Source: an uncultured Prevotella sp.
GTDB lineage: Bacteria > Bacteroidota > Bacteroidia > Bacteroidales > Bacteroidaceae
Assembly (NCBI GenBank): GCA_944320105.1
Contig: CALUGA010000023.1
Span: forward strand, 1-32,863
DNA: 32,863 nt
Reading direction: 5' to 3'
This document shows positions 17,207-24,568 of this stretch, one piece after another. The position numbers were made by a program, and so were the translations under genes. The number at the start of each line of letters is the position of its first letter. Within the stretch, counting starts at the first letter, position 1. The notes below the pieces were generated by a model. The model saw only the letters and a program-made list of their open reading frames with translations. It made no database searches and was not told the DNA's origin.

Positions 17207-18529
17207 TTATTGATAAATCTGTTTGTTTGTTTTTATCATCAAATCATAAAAGCTATTTTTTATTGATTGGTCGCAATCACGCCTTATTTCGCCATCCACA
17301 TTATTGTAGTCCGTACAATTTTTGAAAAATGGGAAATATTTTATTCTGCAATTTCCACCACATATATACATCAAATCACACTCGTTACATGGTTTTAAAT
17401 TTCTAATGTCCGAAAGTTTTTCTGCTTTTTTCGCGGTTTCCCATATATATTCGAAGCTATGAGTTCTAATATTTGCATACGGTTTAATTCCCCAAATACG
17501 GGAACAAGCATACACATCTCCATTTGCACTGACGGTTAGTCCACCATAAGAGCAATTATCATATATTCGCTTACGCCTGCTTGAACCTATGAAGGAATCG
17601 TAACTGACATCTTTGCCATAATACAAATTCGTTACTTCCATCATGGCCTTTCTGTATTTTTCTCGTATTGCATCATTAAAATTAGTCTCGCGTCCATCTA
17701 ATATGCCGGTTGTAAATTTTACTTTAAAATTGTATCCGGCATACTTTGCTTTTAAAGCTTTCCCAAAATTTGCATATTCATGAACTCTCTCACAAAGTGT
17801 TTCATCACAATATGGGGTAACTGCGATTTCGGTTGGAACACCATTCTTGACAAATCGGTCAACCGAGTGAAGTACATTAGTAAAACTCCCCTTGTTCCTT
17901 ACTTTTGCATTCTCTTCTTCCGAATAACCATCAATGCTTATTTGTATTTGATGGAGCAGTGGAGATATGGAGTCGATGAACTCGTCAGTAAGCATATACC
18001 CATTTGTAAGTAACTTGACCTTTAAGCCATTTCCATGTGCAAAGGCAACTATTTCGAGCAAATCTTTCCTCGTTGTCGCCTCACCACCAGATATGGTCAA
18101 TTCGGTATGTCCGTAATCATGATATGACTGTAATAAGCTTTTCACCTCCTCAGTAGTAATCTCATTCTTTAATTTCTCGCCTGCGAACATATAACAATGA
18201 GGGCAACGCATATTGCAATTGTTTGTCAGATACAGATGCAAATTCCCTTTTGGTTGCCTTATCACTGCTGTATCTTCAAAGTGCTTAGCTTCTATCTCAG
18301 TGATTACATTAGCTACATCAGCCTCATTTCCTGCAAATAAATCAACTGCTTGCCGTATAGTGTTCTCCTTTAGCAATCCAAACAACTTCAATTGTTCTTC
18401 ATTCTCAAGCATTAACCAACAAGCAGTTTCCACTGAGATTACCAGTATTTTGCCTTTGTACCGTACAATCTCCAATCTCTTTGGGAAAGAATATTTTTTG
18501 TCTAAATTAATCGACTTTGTTCGTTTCAT
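17207..18529 (-). CDS. Radical SAM/SPASM peptide-modifying enzyme
   Basis: 440 residues. The radical SAM cluster motif is C105-x3-C109-x2-C112 (TNNCNMRCPHCY), followed by the SAM-binding GGE motif (ISGGEATTRK, 147-155). The C-terminal SPASM region has C326, C342, C381-x2-C384-x5-C390-x3-C394, C405 and C419, enough for auxiliary Fe-S clusters. The N-terminal ~90 residues (FPKRLEIVRYKGKILVISVE..., then VDLFAGNEADVANVITEIE) resemble the PqqD-like/RRE-type peptide-recognition region found in RiPP maturases. Such enzymes install thioether, C-C or epimer modifications on a ribosomal peptide. A candidate substrate is the Cys-rich tail encoded just upstream, with a terminator between. The specific subfamily cannot be named from sequence alone. 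Confidence 0.88.
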   Translation of the reverse strand: MKRTKSINLDKKYSFPKRLEIVRYKGKILVISVETACWLMLENEEQLKLFGLLKENTIRQAVDLFAGNEADVANVITEIEAKHFEDTAVIRQPKGNLHLYLTNNCNMRCPHCYMFAGEKLKNEITTEEVKSLLQSYHDYGHTELTISGGEATTRKDLLEIVAFAHGNGLKVKLLTNGYMLTDEFIDSISPLLHQIQISIDGYSEEENAKVRNKGSFTNVLHSVDRFVKNGVPTEIAVTPYCDETLCERVHEYANFGKALKAKYAGYNFKVKFTTGILDGRETNFNDAIREKYRKAMMEVTNLYYGKDVSYDSFIGSSRRKRIYDNCSYGGLTVSANGDVYACSRIWGIKPYANIRTHSFEYIWETAKKAEKLSDIRNLKPCNECDLMYICGGNCRIKYFPFFKNCTDYNNVDGEIRRDCDQSIKNSFYDLMIKTNKQIYQ

Positions 18530-18581
18530 ATTTTTTCAAGTGCAATAAGTTCTTTCGTTTATACAATTTATTGTAACATAC

Positions 18582-18628
18582 GAAAAAAGAAAACCGTACC
18601 TATGCAATAGAACGCAAGGTACGGTTTC
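18582..18628 (-). terminator. Terminator/attenuator between the membrane protein and the radical SAM gene
   Basis: Perfect 10-bp stem AAACCGTACC/GGTACGGTTT (18591-18600 with 18618-18627) with a 17-base loop. On the minus strand it is followed by TTTTCTTTTTT, a strong U-tract. It begins 17 bases after the membrane-protein stop and would limit read-through into the maturase. Confidence 0.85.
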
Positions 18629-18644
18629 TATTCATTCATACAAT

Positions 18645-18755
18645 TTAGTCATAACTATTGCCGTTAGAATTGGTAAGGTAGTTTACGCAGCAACTTGCAT
18701 AACAGAATGCGGAGATTTCCTCATACTCGCTTTCAACTTCATAATTAATGTTCAT
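18645..18755 (-). CDS. Candidate RiPP precursor nested in frame at the end of the membrane protein
   Basis: An in-frame internal ATG at 18755 would give a 36-residue peptide: MNINYEVESEYEEIS, acidic and leader-like, then AFCYASCCVNY and a Asn/Ser/Gly-rich end. An A-rich stretch precedes this ATG, which is how many Bacteroidota starts look, but no separate promoter is evident. The peptide is followed directly by a terminator and then the radical SAM/SPASM gene, the usual precursor-terminator-maturase order. Whether it is made separately, cleaved from the membrane protein, or is simply the tail of that protein cannot be decided from sequence. Confidence 0.35.
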   Translation of the reverse strand: MNINYEVESEYEEISAFCYASCCVNYLTNSNGNSYD

Positions 18756-19583
18756 AATTCTAATTTTTTTAGTTTTGCTACTCTTTTTAGGATTTTTGCT
18801 TACTCCTTGTTTTTCTTCGTCTTCGCATCGTTTCAAGTTCTCATAATCCTCCTTTACACATTGGTAAATCTTCATCTGACGAAAGAAAATAACAGGAATC
18901 GAGAATATTATTATGCAAAGCAATAATAGCTTAATTGTGTAAACGTAAGTGTCATTGACAAAACAGAATGACGAGTTTGGCAATAACAGCAAGCAAGATA
19001 ATGGTATGAGCATACTTTGCAAAAAAGCAACCTGCCCTTCTATAATAAATATATCTTTGCGATATGTATGTGTTGCTACATAGTAGTACATTTTATAATA
19101 TTGGCCAATAATTCCTTTCTCATTTTCTGCATTATTTCTTATATAAATCCGAATAAATAGAATCAAAATAATAACTAAAATGAGAAAGATAATATAGAAT
19201 TCTTCATTCACAATCATTTCTACGCATTTTTCTGGCCAAAGTTGGGCGAACAATAGAGAAAGGGCGATAAGTGAAAATGGAATGAAAAATATAAACACAT
19301 GATGGTAGATTGGAATTGTCTTTCCTTTTTTGTATGCATTATGTATCATATTTGGGTTATTCCTAGATTCAGACCACAAAATCGAAGTGAACGTCTGGTT
19401 TATCAACCCTAAGATATAAGAAACAACCAAAGCAATAGTCCATGCTAAGGCTGGATTAATTTCGTACTCATAAATTACCAAATCAAACCCTGTTGCCAGA
19501 AGAAAAAAGACATATAGAGTGCCTCCTGGCACAAGCATTGCCAAGATATCGTACAAGGAAAGCTTTCCCCAGAAATCAGACAT
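18645..19583 (-). CDS. Multi-pass membrane protein with Cys-rich C-terminal tail
   Basis: 312 residues. About five or six hydrophobic segments are visible (roughly 11-34, 45-65, 93-115, 129-148, 187-203, 215-236). The sequence then becomes hydrophilic and Lys-rich (CEDEEKQGVSKNPKKSSKTK, about 249-270) and ends in an acidic stretch followed by AFCYASCCVNYLTNSNGN. I do not recognise the membrane domain; nothing in it indicates an ABC transporter. The tail's charge pattern (acidic leader-like stretch, then three Cys within five residues) and its position before a terminator and a radical SAM gene suggest that a modified-peptide precursor may be fused to, or translated from inside, this gene. AT-rich, part of the probable acquired island. 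Confidence 0.75.
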   Translation of the reverse strand: MSDFWGKLSLYDILAMLVPGGTLYVFFLLATGFDLVIYEYEINPALAWTIALVVSYILGLINQTFTSILWSESRNNPNMIHNAYKKGKTIPIYHHVFIFFIPFSLIALSLLFAQLWPEKCVEMIVNEEFYIIFLILVIILILFIRIYIRNNAENEKGIIGQYYKMYYYVATHTYRKDIFIIEGQVAFLQSMLIPLSCLLLLPNSSFCFVNDTYVYTIKLLLLCIIIFSIPVIFFRQMKIYQCVKEDYENLKRCEDEEKQGVSKNPKKSSKTKKIRIMNINYEVESEYEEISAFCYASCCVNYLTNSNGNSYD

Positions 19584-19712
19584 AACCGTTTCTTTTATTA
19601 TATAGACATATTTTGCCCCTCCCCCTATTTGTTGTATGGCGGATTCATCCTATGTTGTTGGCTCTGTGGCAACCAAGGCGGCACTTGCCGCTCTAAGCCC
19701 TGCCGGTTCATG

Positions 19713-20078
19713 CTATTTTTCAATTGTGACGCTTCCGTCAGAATTGAACTTTACATTATAGCCCTTTAATAGCCCGGTAAGTCCTAAAGCTCCTCCTATT
19801 ATTAAGGCAAGTTCGCCTGCTGATATAGTTAATCCTCCACCTGTGAGTGTGAGTCCTACAGCAGTCATTCCTGTTGCAATAGAGGCTCCTCCGGTAATTG
19901 GAGCTACTGCTATTGCGACCAAGCCAGCGGCAATCGTCCCAATTCCTACATTCCTGACTATCTTTTTTCTTTTGGCTTTTGCTTTTATGGTTTTCGCTAA
20001 TTCACCTTTTACTACGATGTGCTTTTCTTTTGCTTTCAAGGCTTTTTGCAAATCGTTTTTTGTATATACAGTAATCAT
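19713..20078 (-). CDS. Small Gly/Ala-rich hydrophobic protein
   Basis: 121 residues. The N-terminus is basic (MITVYTKNDLQKALKAKEKH..., with KAKAKRKK near 33-40). Residues ~44-105 are almost entirely Gly, Ala, Ile, Thr and Leu (VGIGTIAAGLVAIAVAPITG, GLTLTGGGLTISAGELALI), able to form two or three membrane-inserting hairpins. It ends with LKGYNVKFNSDGSVTIEK. There is no signal peptide. Proteins of this design recur in Bacteroidota as hypothetical proteins; a pore-forming or bacteriocin-like role is an inference from composition only. It follows the 58-residue peptide gene with a 31-base gap and precedes the membrane protein by 129 bases. Confidence 0.7.
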   Translation of the reverse strand: MITVYTKNDLQKALKAKEKHIVVKGELAKTIKAKAKRKKIVRNVGIGTIAAGLVAIAVAPITGGASIATGMTAVGLTLTGGGLTISAGELALIIGGALGLTGLLKGYNVKFNSDGSVTIEK

Positions 20079-20109
20079 TGTTGTTAAGTTTTATTTGTTT
20101 GACTTTTGG

Positions 20110-20286
20110 TTATAGCCCTTTCAGGTATTTTAAAAGAGCGCTAAATCCTACAAGCCCACCTAAAATCTTTAAGATTTTTTCTCTTTGTTCGGGTGTAGAT
20201 TGTTTATACATCTCTACAATGGCATCCCAGCCCTCTTTTGCCATGTCTAATATTCTGGCTGGCGTTATTGCAGTGTTGTTATACAT
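20110..20286 (-). CDS. 58-residue small protein with amphipathic/hydrophobic C-terminus
   Basis: Short gene starting at ATG 20286 (MYNNTAITPARILDMAKEGW) and ending at TAA 20112-20110. The first ~40 residues are polar and helical; the last 18 (ILGGLVGFSALLKYLKGL) are hydrophobic with a GG step and Lys near the end, resembling the closing segment (GALGLTGLLKGYNV) of the adjacent 121-residue protein. The common ending and 31-base spacing suggest two components of one activity, as in two-peptide bacteriocins, but this is inference. No export signal is obvious other than the GG, which lies too far from the N-terminus to be a standard double-glycine leader site. Confidence 0.6.
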   Translation of the reverse strand: MYNNTAITPARILDMAKEGWDAIVEMYKQSTPEQREKILKILGGLVGFSALLKYLKGL

Positions 20287-20339
20287 TATTAATTTATGCT
20301 TTTAAAATGAATGATTTTTCTATATATATTAATAGTTGC

Positions 20340-20356
20340 ACCCATCCATGATGGGT
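20340..20356. promoter_or_regulatory. Short palindrome upstream of the AT-rich gene cluster
   Basis: ACCCATCCATGATGGGT, a 17-bp imperfect palindrome 54 bases upstream of the first small gene of the cluster. No Bacteroidota promoter box was found nearby. It may be an operator or the weak terminator of the gene upstream. Confidence 0.3.
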
Positions 20357-20400
20357 AACTATGTATTGTACTTGTACTGCTGAGAATTACCCCTTCCCCC

Positions 20401-20754
20401 TCACAGCGCGGGCGAGTGGCTTCCCTTGTTTGTTCCGTTGGGGTGGTAGGGGCAGGTGCCTCCCACCATCACCATGATGGAGGGGAACTTCTTGCCGCAG
20501 TACTTGCAGGTGTAGGAAGACTTCTCGGAGCCTTCGTAGAGCTTGTGGCGTCCGCGGTTGGGGCCGTCGGGGTGGCGCGGGCAGGTGGCCGACGCAAGTT
20601 GTTGCACTGACGGGAACTTATGCCCGCAATACTCGCAGTAGTAGTTTTTCTTTTCCATGTCTTTGGTTCTTTTTGCCGACTGGTGGCCGGTTGCCGCTGC
20701 GGCGCACAGTGTGATGGCTGCCACGGTGGCGGTTAGTATAATTTTTAGGTTCAT
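20401..20754 (-). CDS. Small exported or cytosolic protein with two CxxC...CPxHP zinc-finger repeats
   Basis: 117 residues from ATG 20754, giving a putative signal sequence (MNLKIILTATVAAITLCAAA). Two near-identical modules follow: YYCEYCGHKFPS..QLASATCPRHPDGPNRGRHKLYEG and YTCKYCGKKFPS..VMVGGTCPYHPNGTNKGSH. Each has C-x2-C and C-P-x-H, a C2CH zinc-binding pattern. An ATG at the codon for MEKKNYYCEYC would give a cytosolic version lacking the signal peptide; the upstream hydrophobic stretch makes the longer start preferable but not certain. The modules resemble small Bacteroidota zinc-finger proteins of unknown role. Composition is GC-rich, so it lies outside the AT-rich island. Confidence 0.65.
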   Translation of the reverse strand: MNLKIILTATVAAITLCAAAATGHQSAKRTKDMEKKNYYCEYCGHKFPSVQQLASATCPRHPDGPNRGRHKLYEGSEKSSYTCKYCGKKFPSIMVMVGGTCPYHPNGTNKGSHSPAL

Positions 20755-21037
20755 TCTCACTGCCGTCATTGGTAAAACGGATTTTGCGTGTAAAGTTAGG
20801 CGAATGTTTGTTGCCAATCAAGTCCAAGATGGTTCATAGGCGGGCGAACGGCATTTCCGTTGTGATTTTTTAACTGTCTGCACCCTCTTGGCGGCCCGTT
20901 CCGGCTCTGCGGCAGGTTTGGCCCTGCCATTGCCGTGCCGCAAAGGGGCATCCGTGGCAGCCGGGTGAATGGGCATGTCTGCACGGTCCGGCCGCTTGCC
21001 GCCATCAGCCATCATGGGTTGGAGAAGCGTTTGCAGT

Positions 21038-21256
21038 CTACTTCCTACTGTCCTCGCACATTTTCCACATTTTGCGGTATGTGGATAATTTCATGAACTT
21101 AAAGATAAACGGGCCGTGCTTGGGCATTGTCCTGATGCTTCCGCAGTTGGGGCATGGTTGCGGCGCAGTGTAGACTGTGGCCATCCACTCAATGTCTGGG
21201 GCGACAAACTCGCGCCCGCAATTCGTACAATGAAACTTTGTGAATCCTCTAAGCAT
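21038..21256 (-). CDS. Small zinc-ribbon protein
   Basis: 72 residues from ATG 21256 (MLRGFTKFHCTNCGREFVAP). Two CxxC knuckles, C-T-N-C and C-P-N-C (QPCPNCGS), separated by ~25 residues make a rubredoxin/zinc-ribbon-type metal site. The C-terminus is basic and aromatic (FKFMKLSTYRKMWKMCED). The family is common in Bacteroidales and has no assigned function. An A-rich stretch precedes the ATG. The longer frame to 21298 adds a polar segment without support. Bases 20755-21037 upstream and downstream contain no other gene I can support. Confidence 0.65.
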   Translation of the reverse strand: MLRGFTKFHCTNCGREFVAPDIEWMATVYTAPQPCPNCGSIRTMPKHGPFIFKFMKLSTYRKMWKMCEDSRK

Positions 21257-21339
21257 ATTTTTTTTGTTTTTAGTTAAATGTGTTAAAGGTGATGACAACC
21301 GCCATGTGGCGCAACCGACTGATAGTCAGCGTGTTGTCG

Positions 21340-21420
21340 AACGTGCCGTTTGGGCTTGCAATACAGGCCGTTTGAGCCTCTGAAACAGGCCATATCGCAG
21401 GCCGAAACAGACCGTTTTGA
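21340..21420. repeat. Second copy of the GAAACGG-type repeat cluster
   Basis: Units of about 20 bases, such as AAACAGGCCATATCGCAGG and GCCGAAACAGACCGTTTTG, correspond in reverse complement to the cluster at 2517-2600 (for example CTCAAACGGC and GCAAGC...AAACGGCACG are shared). The flanks also match partly (CAACACGCTGA versus CAATGCGCTGA). Confidence 0.6.
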
Positions 21421-21612
21421 AGCGCGGTATGTTGCCCGCCGTAAGACGGGTGGTTTTTAGTTGCATATTTATAAGTAGCAACAGTGATGTTCATATACAT
21501 TCTTATTATTGCTTTAACATATACTTATTATTGCTTTTACAACGGCAAAGTTAGCCATGCATCATGCCATATCGCAGCACAGTCTGCGTGGAATTTACTT
21601 TTTGCCTTCCAG

Positions 21613-22550
21613 AAAGTGGAGCAAAACAGGGCTGACGCGGGTTGCAAACCCGCAACAGGATGCCGTCGGGTTGCAAACCCGCCTGAACGTGGGAGGGGCG
21701 TGGAAGGCACGAGGAAGATACGTGTGAAATATGTTGGAGACACGTGGTAGGCACGTATGCTACAACGCGGACTTACACGTAGGCTCCCACGTTGCGGTGG
21801 GTTTGCAACCCGCCGCCGTCTGTGGCCGGGTCTGCGACCCGGGGGAACGGAAAAAGATAGCACAAACTACGCGAGTTCGGGATATTGATATTGATAACCG
21901 TTAAGTATGTCCGCGTCCATGCGGCACAACGCCCTTGGGAAAGTGGAGCAAAACAGGGCTGACGCGGGTTGCAAACCCGCAACAGGATGCAGTCGGGTTG
22001 CAAACCCGCCTGAACGTGGGAGGTGCGTGGTAGGCACGAGGAAGATACGTGGGGAGCGGGGAAGATACGTGTGAAATATGTTGGAGATGCGTGGTAGGCA
22101 CGTATGCTACAACGCGGACTTACACGTAGGCTCCCACGTTGCGGTGGGTTTGCAACCCGCCGCCGTCTGTGGCCGGGTCTGCGACCCGGGGGAACGGAAA
22201 AAGATAGCACAAACTACGCGAGTTCGGGATATTGATATTGATAACCGTTAAGTATGTCCGCGTCCATGCGGCACAACGCCCTTGGGAAAGTGGAGCAAAA
22301 CAGGGCAGACGCGGGTTGCAAACCCGCAACAGGATGCAGTCGGGTTGCAAATCCGCCTGGACGTGGGAGGGGCGTGGGAGGTGCGTGGAAGGCACGAGGA
22401 AGATGCATGGGAAGATGCGAGGTTGCAAACCCGCCTGAACGTGGGAGGTGCGTGAAAGGTACGAGGGAGGTGCTTGGGAGGCACGAGGAAGATGCGAGGT
22501 TGCAAACCCGCCTGGACGTGGGAGGTACGTGGGGAGGATACGTGTGAGGC
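21613..22550. repeat. Tandem ~330-bp composite repeat, two full copies and a partial third
   Basis: Copies start at 21613, 21940 and 22287 with AAAGTGGAGCAAAACAGGGC; the first is 327 bp and the second 347 bp (one extra ~20-bp insertion near 22051). Each copy contains: palindromes GCGGGTTGCAAACCCGC and CGGGTTGCAAACCCG, a degenerate 10-base tandem tract (variants of ACGTGGGAGG, CACGAGGAAG), a TGGGTTTGCAACCCGCC palindrome and CCGGGTCTGCGACCCGG, then a conserved ~100-bp unique segment. The third copy diverges after about 22370 into more of the 10-base tract. Apparent open frames are repeat-driven. 21421-22621 has no gene I can support. Confidence 0.85.
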
Positions 22551-22633
22551 ACGTAGGCTTCAGCGCAAACTTATGCGGTTAGGGCTGTTTTTGGGCTGTT
22601 TTTGCGTCTCGGGATAAAATTTTCCGCAAAAAG

Positions 22634-22665
22634 TTTGGCGGTTCCGCAAAAAGTGCTTACCTTTG
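22634..22665 (+). promoter_or_regulatory. tRNA-Val promoter (TTTG, 20-base spacer, TACCTTTG)
   Basis: TTTG at 22634-22637, exactly 20 bases, then TACCTTTG at 22658-22665, a perfect consensus promoter 20 bases upstream of the tRNA. A TTCCGCAAAAAGT repeat occurs twice around the -33 region (22622 and 22642). Confidence 0.85.
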
Positions 22666-22685
22666 CACCCGCTTACAAGAAGCAC

Positions 22686-22760
22686 GGGCGCTTAGCTCAG
22701 CTGGTTTAGAGCATCTGCCTTACAAGCAGAGGGTCGGGGGTTCGAATCCCTCAGCGCCCA
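22686..22760 (+). tRNA. tRNA-Val (anticodon UAC)
   Basis: 75 bases with a 7-bp acceptor stem GGGCGCT/AGCGCCC, D arm (TAGCTCAGCTGGTTTAGAGC), anticodon stem-loop TCTGC-CTTACAA-GCAGA with anticodon TAC in DNA, a 5-base variable region and T arm GGGGGTTCGAATCCC. The discriminator is A; CCA is not encoded (the sequence continues with CCCGC). Confidence 0.97.
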
Positions 22761-22767
22761 CCCGCAG

Positions 22768-22807
22768 AGATTCTGTTCCGCAGGATGCAGGGCAGAATCT
22801 TTTTTTG
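22768..22807 (+). terminator. Terminator after tRNA-Val
   Basis: AGATTCTG pairs with CAGAATCT and is followed by seven T. Confidence 0.85.
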
Positions 22808-22834
22808 TGCATTGGCATTTTTTAGTGGGCTACA

Positions 22835-22866
22835 TTCGGTAAAATGGAATATAATGATTAACTTTG
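22835..22866 (+). promoter_or_regulatory. purB promoter (TTCG, 20-base spacer, TAACTTTG)
   Basis: TAACTTTG at 22859-22866 is a perfect -7 box; TTCG 20 bases upstream is one mismatch from TTTG. The likely purB ATG is 33 bases downstream. Confidence 0.7.
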
Positions 22867-22898
22867 CGGCCTAAAATGTATTGAAGGATATAACACAG

Positions 22899-24245
22899 AT
22901 GGAATTAGACTCACTGACAGCCATTTCGCCCATAGACGGCCGCTACCGCTCAAAGACCGAGCCGCTGGCCGCCTATTTCTCCGAATATGCGCTAATCCGC
23001 TACCGGGTTCGCGTTGAGATTGAGTACTTCATAACCCTCTGCGAGCTGCCGCTGCCGCAGCTGGCCGCCTTCGACCACGGCCTCTTCGGCCGCCTGCGCG
23101 CCATCTACGCCGACTTCAGCGAGGCCGACGCGCGCCGCGTTAAGGACATAGAGAAGGTGACCAACCACGACGTGAAGGCCGTGGAATACTTCATCAAGGA
23201 GCAGTTCGACGCCATCGGAGGGCTTGATGCCTACAAGGAGTTCATCCACTTCGGCCTCACCTCGCAGGACATAAACAACACGAGCGTGCCGCTCTCCATA
23301 AAGGAAGCACTGGCCAACGTTTACTGCCCCCTTGTAGAGGAACTTATAGCCCAGTTGCGGCAGTATGCCGGCGAGTGGGCCGGCGTGCCTATGCTGGCCA
23401 AGACCCACGGCCAGCCCGCCTCGCCAACGAGGCTCGGCAAGGAGGTGATGGTGTTCGTCTACCGCCTTGAGCAGCAGCTCGCCTCGCTCAAGGCCGTGCC
23501 GGTTACGGCCAAGTTCGGCGGAGCCACGGGCAACTACAACGCCCACCACGTGGCCTATCCCGACTACGACTGGCGCAAGTTCGGCGACGACTTCGTGGCA
23601 GGCAAGCTCGGCCTCGTGCGCGAGCAGTACACCACCCAGATAAGCAACTACGACTGGCTCGGAGCCATCTTCGACGCCATGCGCCGCATCAACACCATAG
23701 TGATCGACCTCGACCGCGACTTCTGGATGTACATCTCCATGGACTACTTCAAGCAGAAGATAAAGGCCGGCGAGGTAGGCTCAAGCGCCATGCCCCACAA
23801 GGTGAACCCCATCGACTACGAGAACAGCGAGGGCAACCTCGGCATGGCCAACGCCCTGCTGCAGTTCCTTGCGCAGAAGCTGCCCGTGAGCCGCCTGCAG
23901 CGCGACCTCACCGACTCTACCGTGCTGCGCAACGTGGGCGTGCCTATGGGCCACAGCGTCATTGCCTACGAGAGCACGCTCAAGGGGCTGCGCAAGCTCA
24001 TACTCAACGAGGCAAAGCTCAAGGCCGACCTCGACAATACGTGGGCCGTGGTGGCAGAGGCCATACAGACCATACTGCGCCGCGAGGCATATCCCCATCC
24101 ATACGAGGCACTCAAGGCCCTGACGCGCACCAACGCCGCCATCACCGAGCAGTCTATACACGACTTCATAGCCACGCTCAACGTGAGCGACAGCGTGAAG
24201 GCCGAGCTTATGGCCATCACGCCCCACAACTATACAGGAATCTGA
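22899..24245 (+). CDS. purB: Adenylosuccinate lyase
   Basis: 448-residue homotetrameric lyase of the fumarase/aspartase superfamily. It cleaves SAICAR to AICAR and adenylosuccinate to AMP, both releasing fumarate, in purine synthesis. ATG 22899 (MELDSLTAISPIDGRYRSKT) is chosen; an in-frame TTG at 22881 adds six residues without support. SPIDGRY near the N-terminus, THGQPASPTRLGKE (about 169-182) and the superfamily signature SSAMPHKVNPIDYENSEGN are all present. It stands alone downstream of tRNA-Val with its own consensus promoter and is followed by a hairpin at 24257. Confidence 0.97.
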   Translation: MELDSLTAISPIDGRYRSKTEPLAAYFSEYALIRYRVRVEIEYFITLCELPLPQLAAFDHGLFGRLRAIYADFSEADARRVKDIEKVTNHDVKAVEYFIKEQFDAIGGLDAYKEFIHFGLTSQDINNTSVPLSIKEALANVYCPLVEELIAQLRQYAGEWAGVPMLAKTHGQPASPTRLGKEVMVFVYRLEQQLASLKAVPVTAKFGGATGNYNAHHVAYPDYDWRKFGDDFVAGKLGLVREQYTTQISNYDWLGAIFDAMRRINTIVIDLDRDFWMYISMDYFKQKIKAGEVGSSAMPHKVNPIDYENSEGNLGMANALLQFLAQKLPVSRLQRDLTDSTVLRNVGVPMGHSVIAYESTLKGLRKLILNEAKLKADLDNTWAVVAEAIQTILRREAYPHPYEALKALTRTNAAITEQSIHDFIATLNVSDSVKAELMAITPHNYTGI

Positions 24246-24256
24246 ACACCAACCAA

Positions 24257-24289
24257 GCCCTTGCGGCAGCGTCAGGGCTGCCGCAGGGC
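24257..24289 (+). terminator. Hairpin after purB
   Basis: GCCCTTGCGGCAG pairs with CTGCCGCAGGGC (one unpaired base), 12 bases after the purB stop. A second small hairpin (CGGCGGCACTGCGCCGCCG) follows at 24309-24327. Confidence 0.65.
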
Positions 24290-24397
24290 ATGAAGAGAGA
24301 ATCAAGCCCGGCGGCACTGCGCCGCCGCATAATTACTACGTACCAAGGCCGTGAGGCCGGAATTTAAAAACATTAAATGAATGTTCGCATCTTGTCT

Positions 24398-24510
24398 AAA
24401 CGAATGAAATAAAGAATAGAAGAAGCATACGTCCTCTGACTCCTTAGCGGAACGCAGTGGAGCGATGGCTTCTCCCTTCTCCCCTTTTGGGGGAGTATGA
24501 AGGGGGCTTC
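24398..24510. repeat. Dispersed intergenic repeat including a CTCCCC-TTTT-GGGGAG hairpin
   Basis: 24398-24450 (AACGAATGAA...AAGCATACGTCCTCTGACT) recurs in slightly altered form at 28089-28135. It is followed by GGCTTCTCCC...GGGGGCTTCC around a CTCCCC/GGGGAG hairpin (24479-24494), similar to the sequence inserted in the coding region at 31150-31217. The 24246-24568 gap contains no gene. Confidence 0.6.
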
Positions 24511-24568
24511 CTTTAACTCCTTTGTATAGGAGATTGCGGATATTCAAAAAAACATTATTATTTATATT

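Noticed and set aside
21613-22550. Possible CRISPR array because of regularly recurring palindromic repeats
   Set aside because: Repeat units are ~330 bp apart, with no unique spacers of 30-40 bases and no cas genes.
21537-22552. Several overlapping open frames of 65-145 codons, some nearly identical to each other
   Set aside because: They track the tandem ~330-bp repeat and its palindromes; no start context, no domain, and residues such as HLPR/PPTS come from the 10-base tract.
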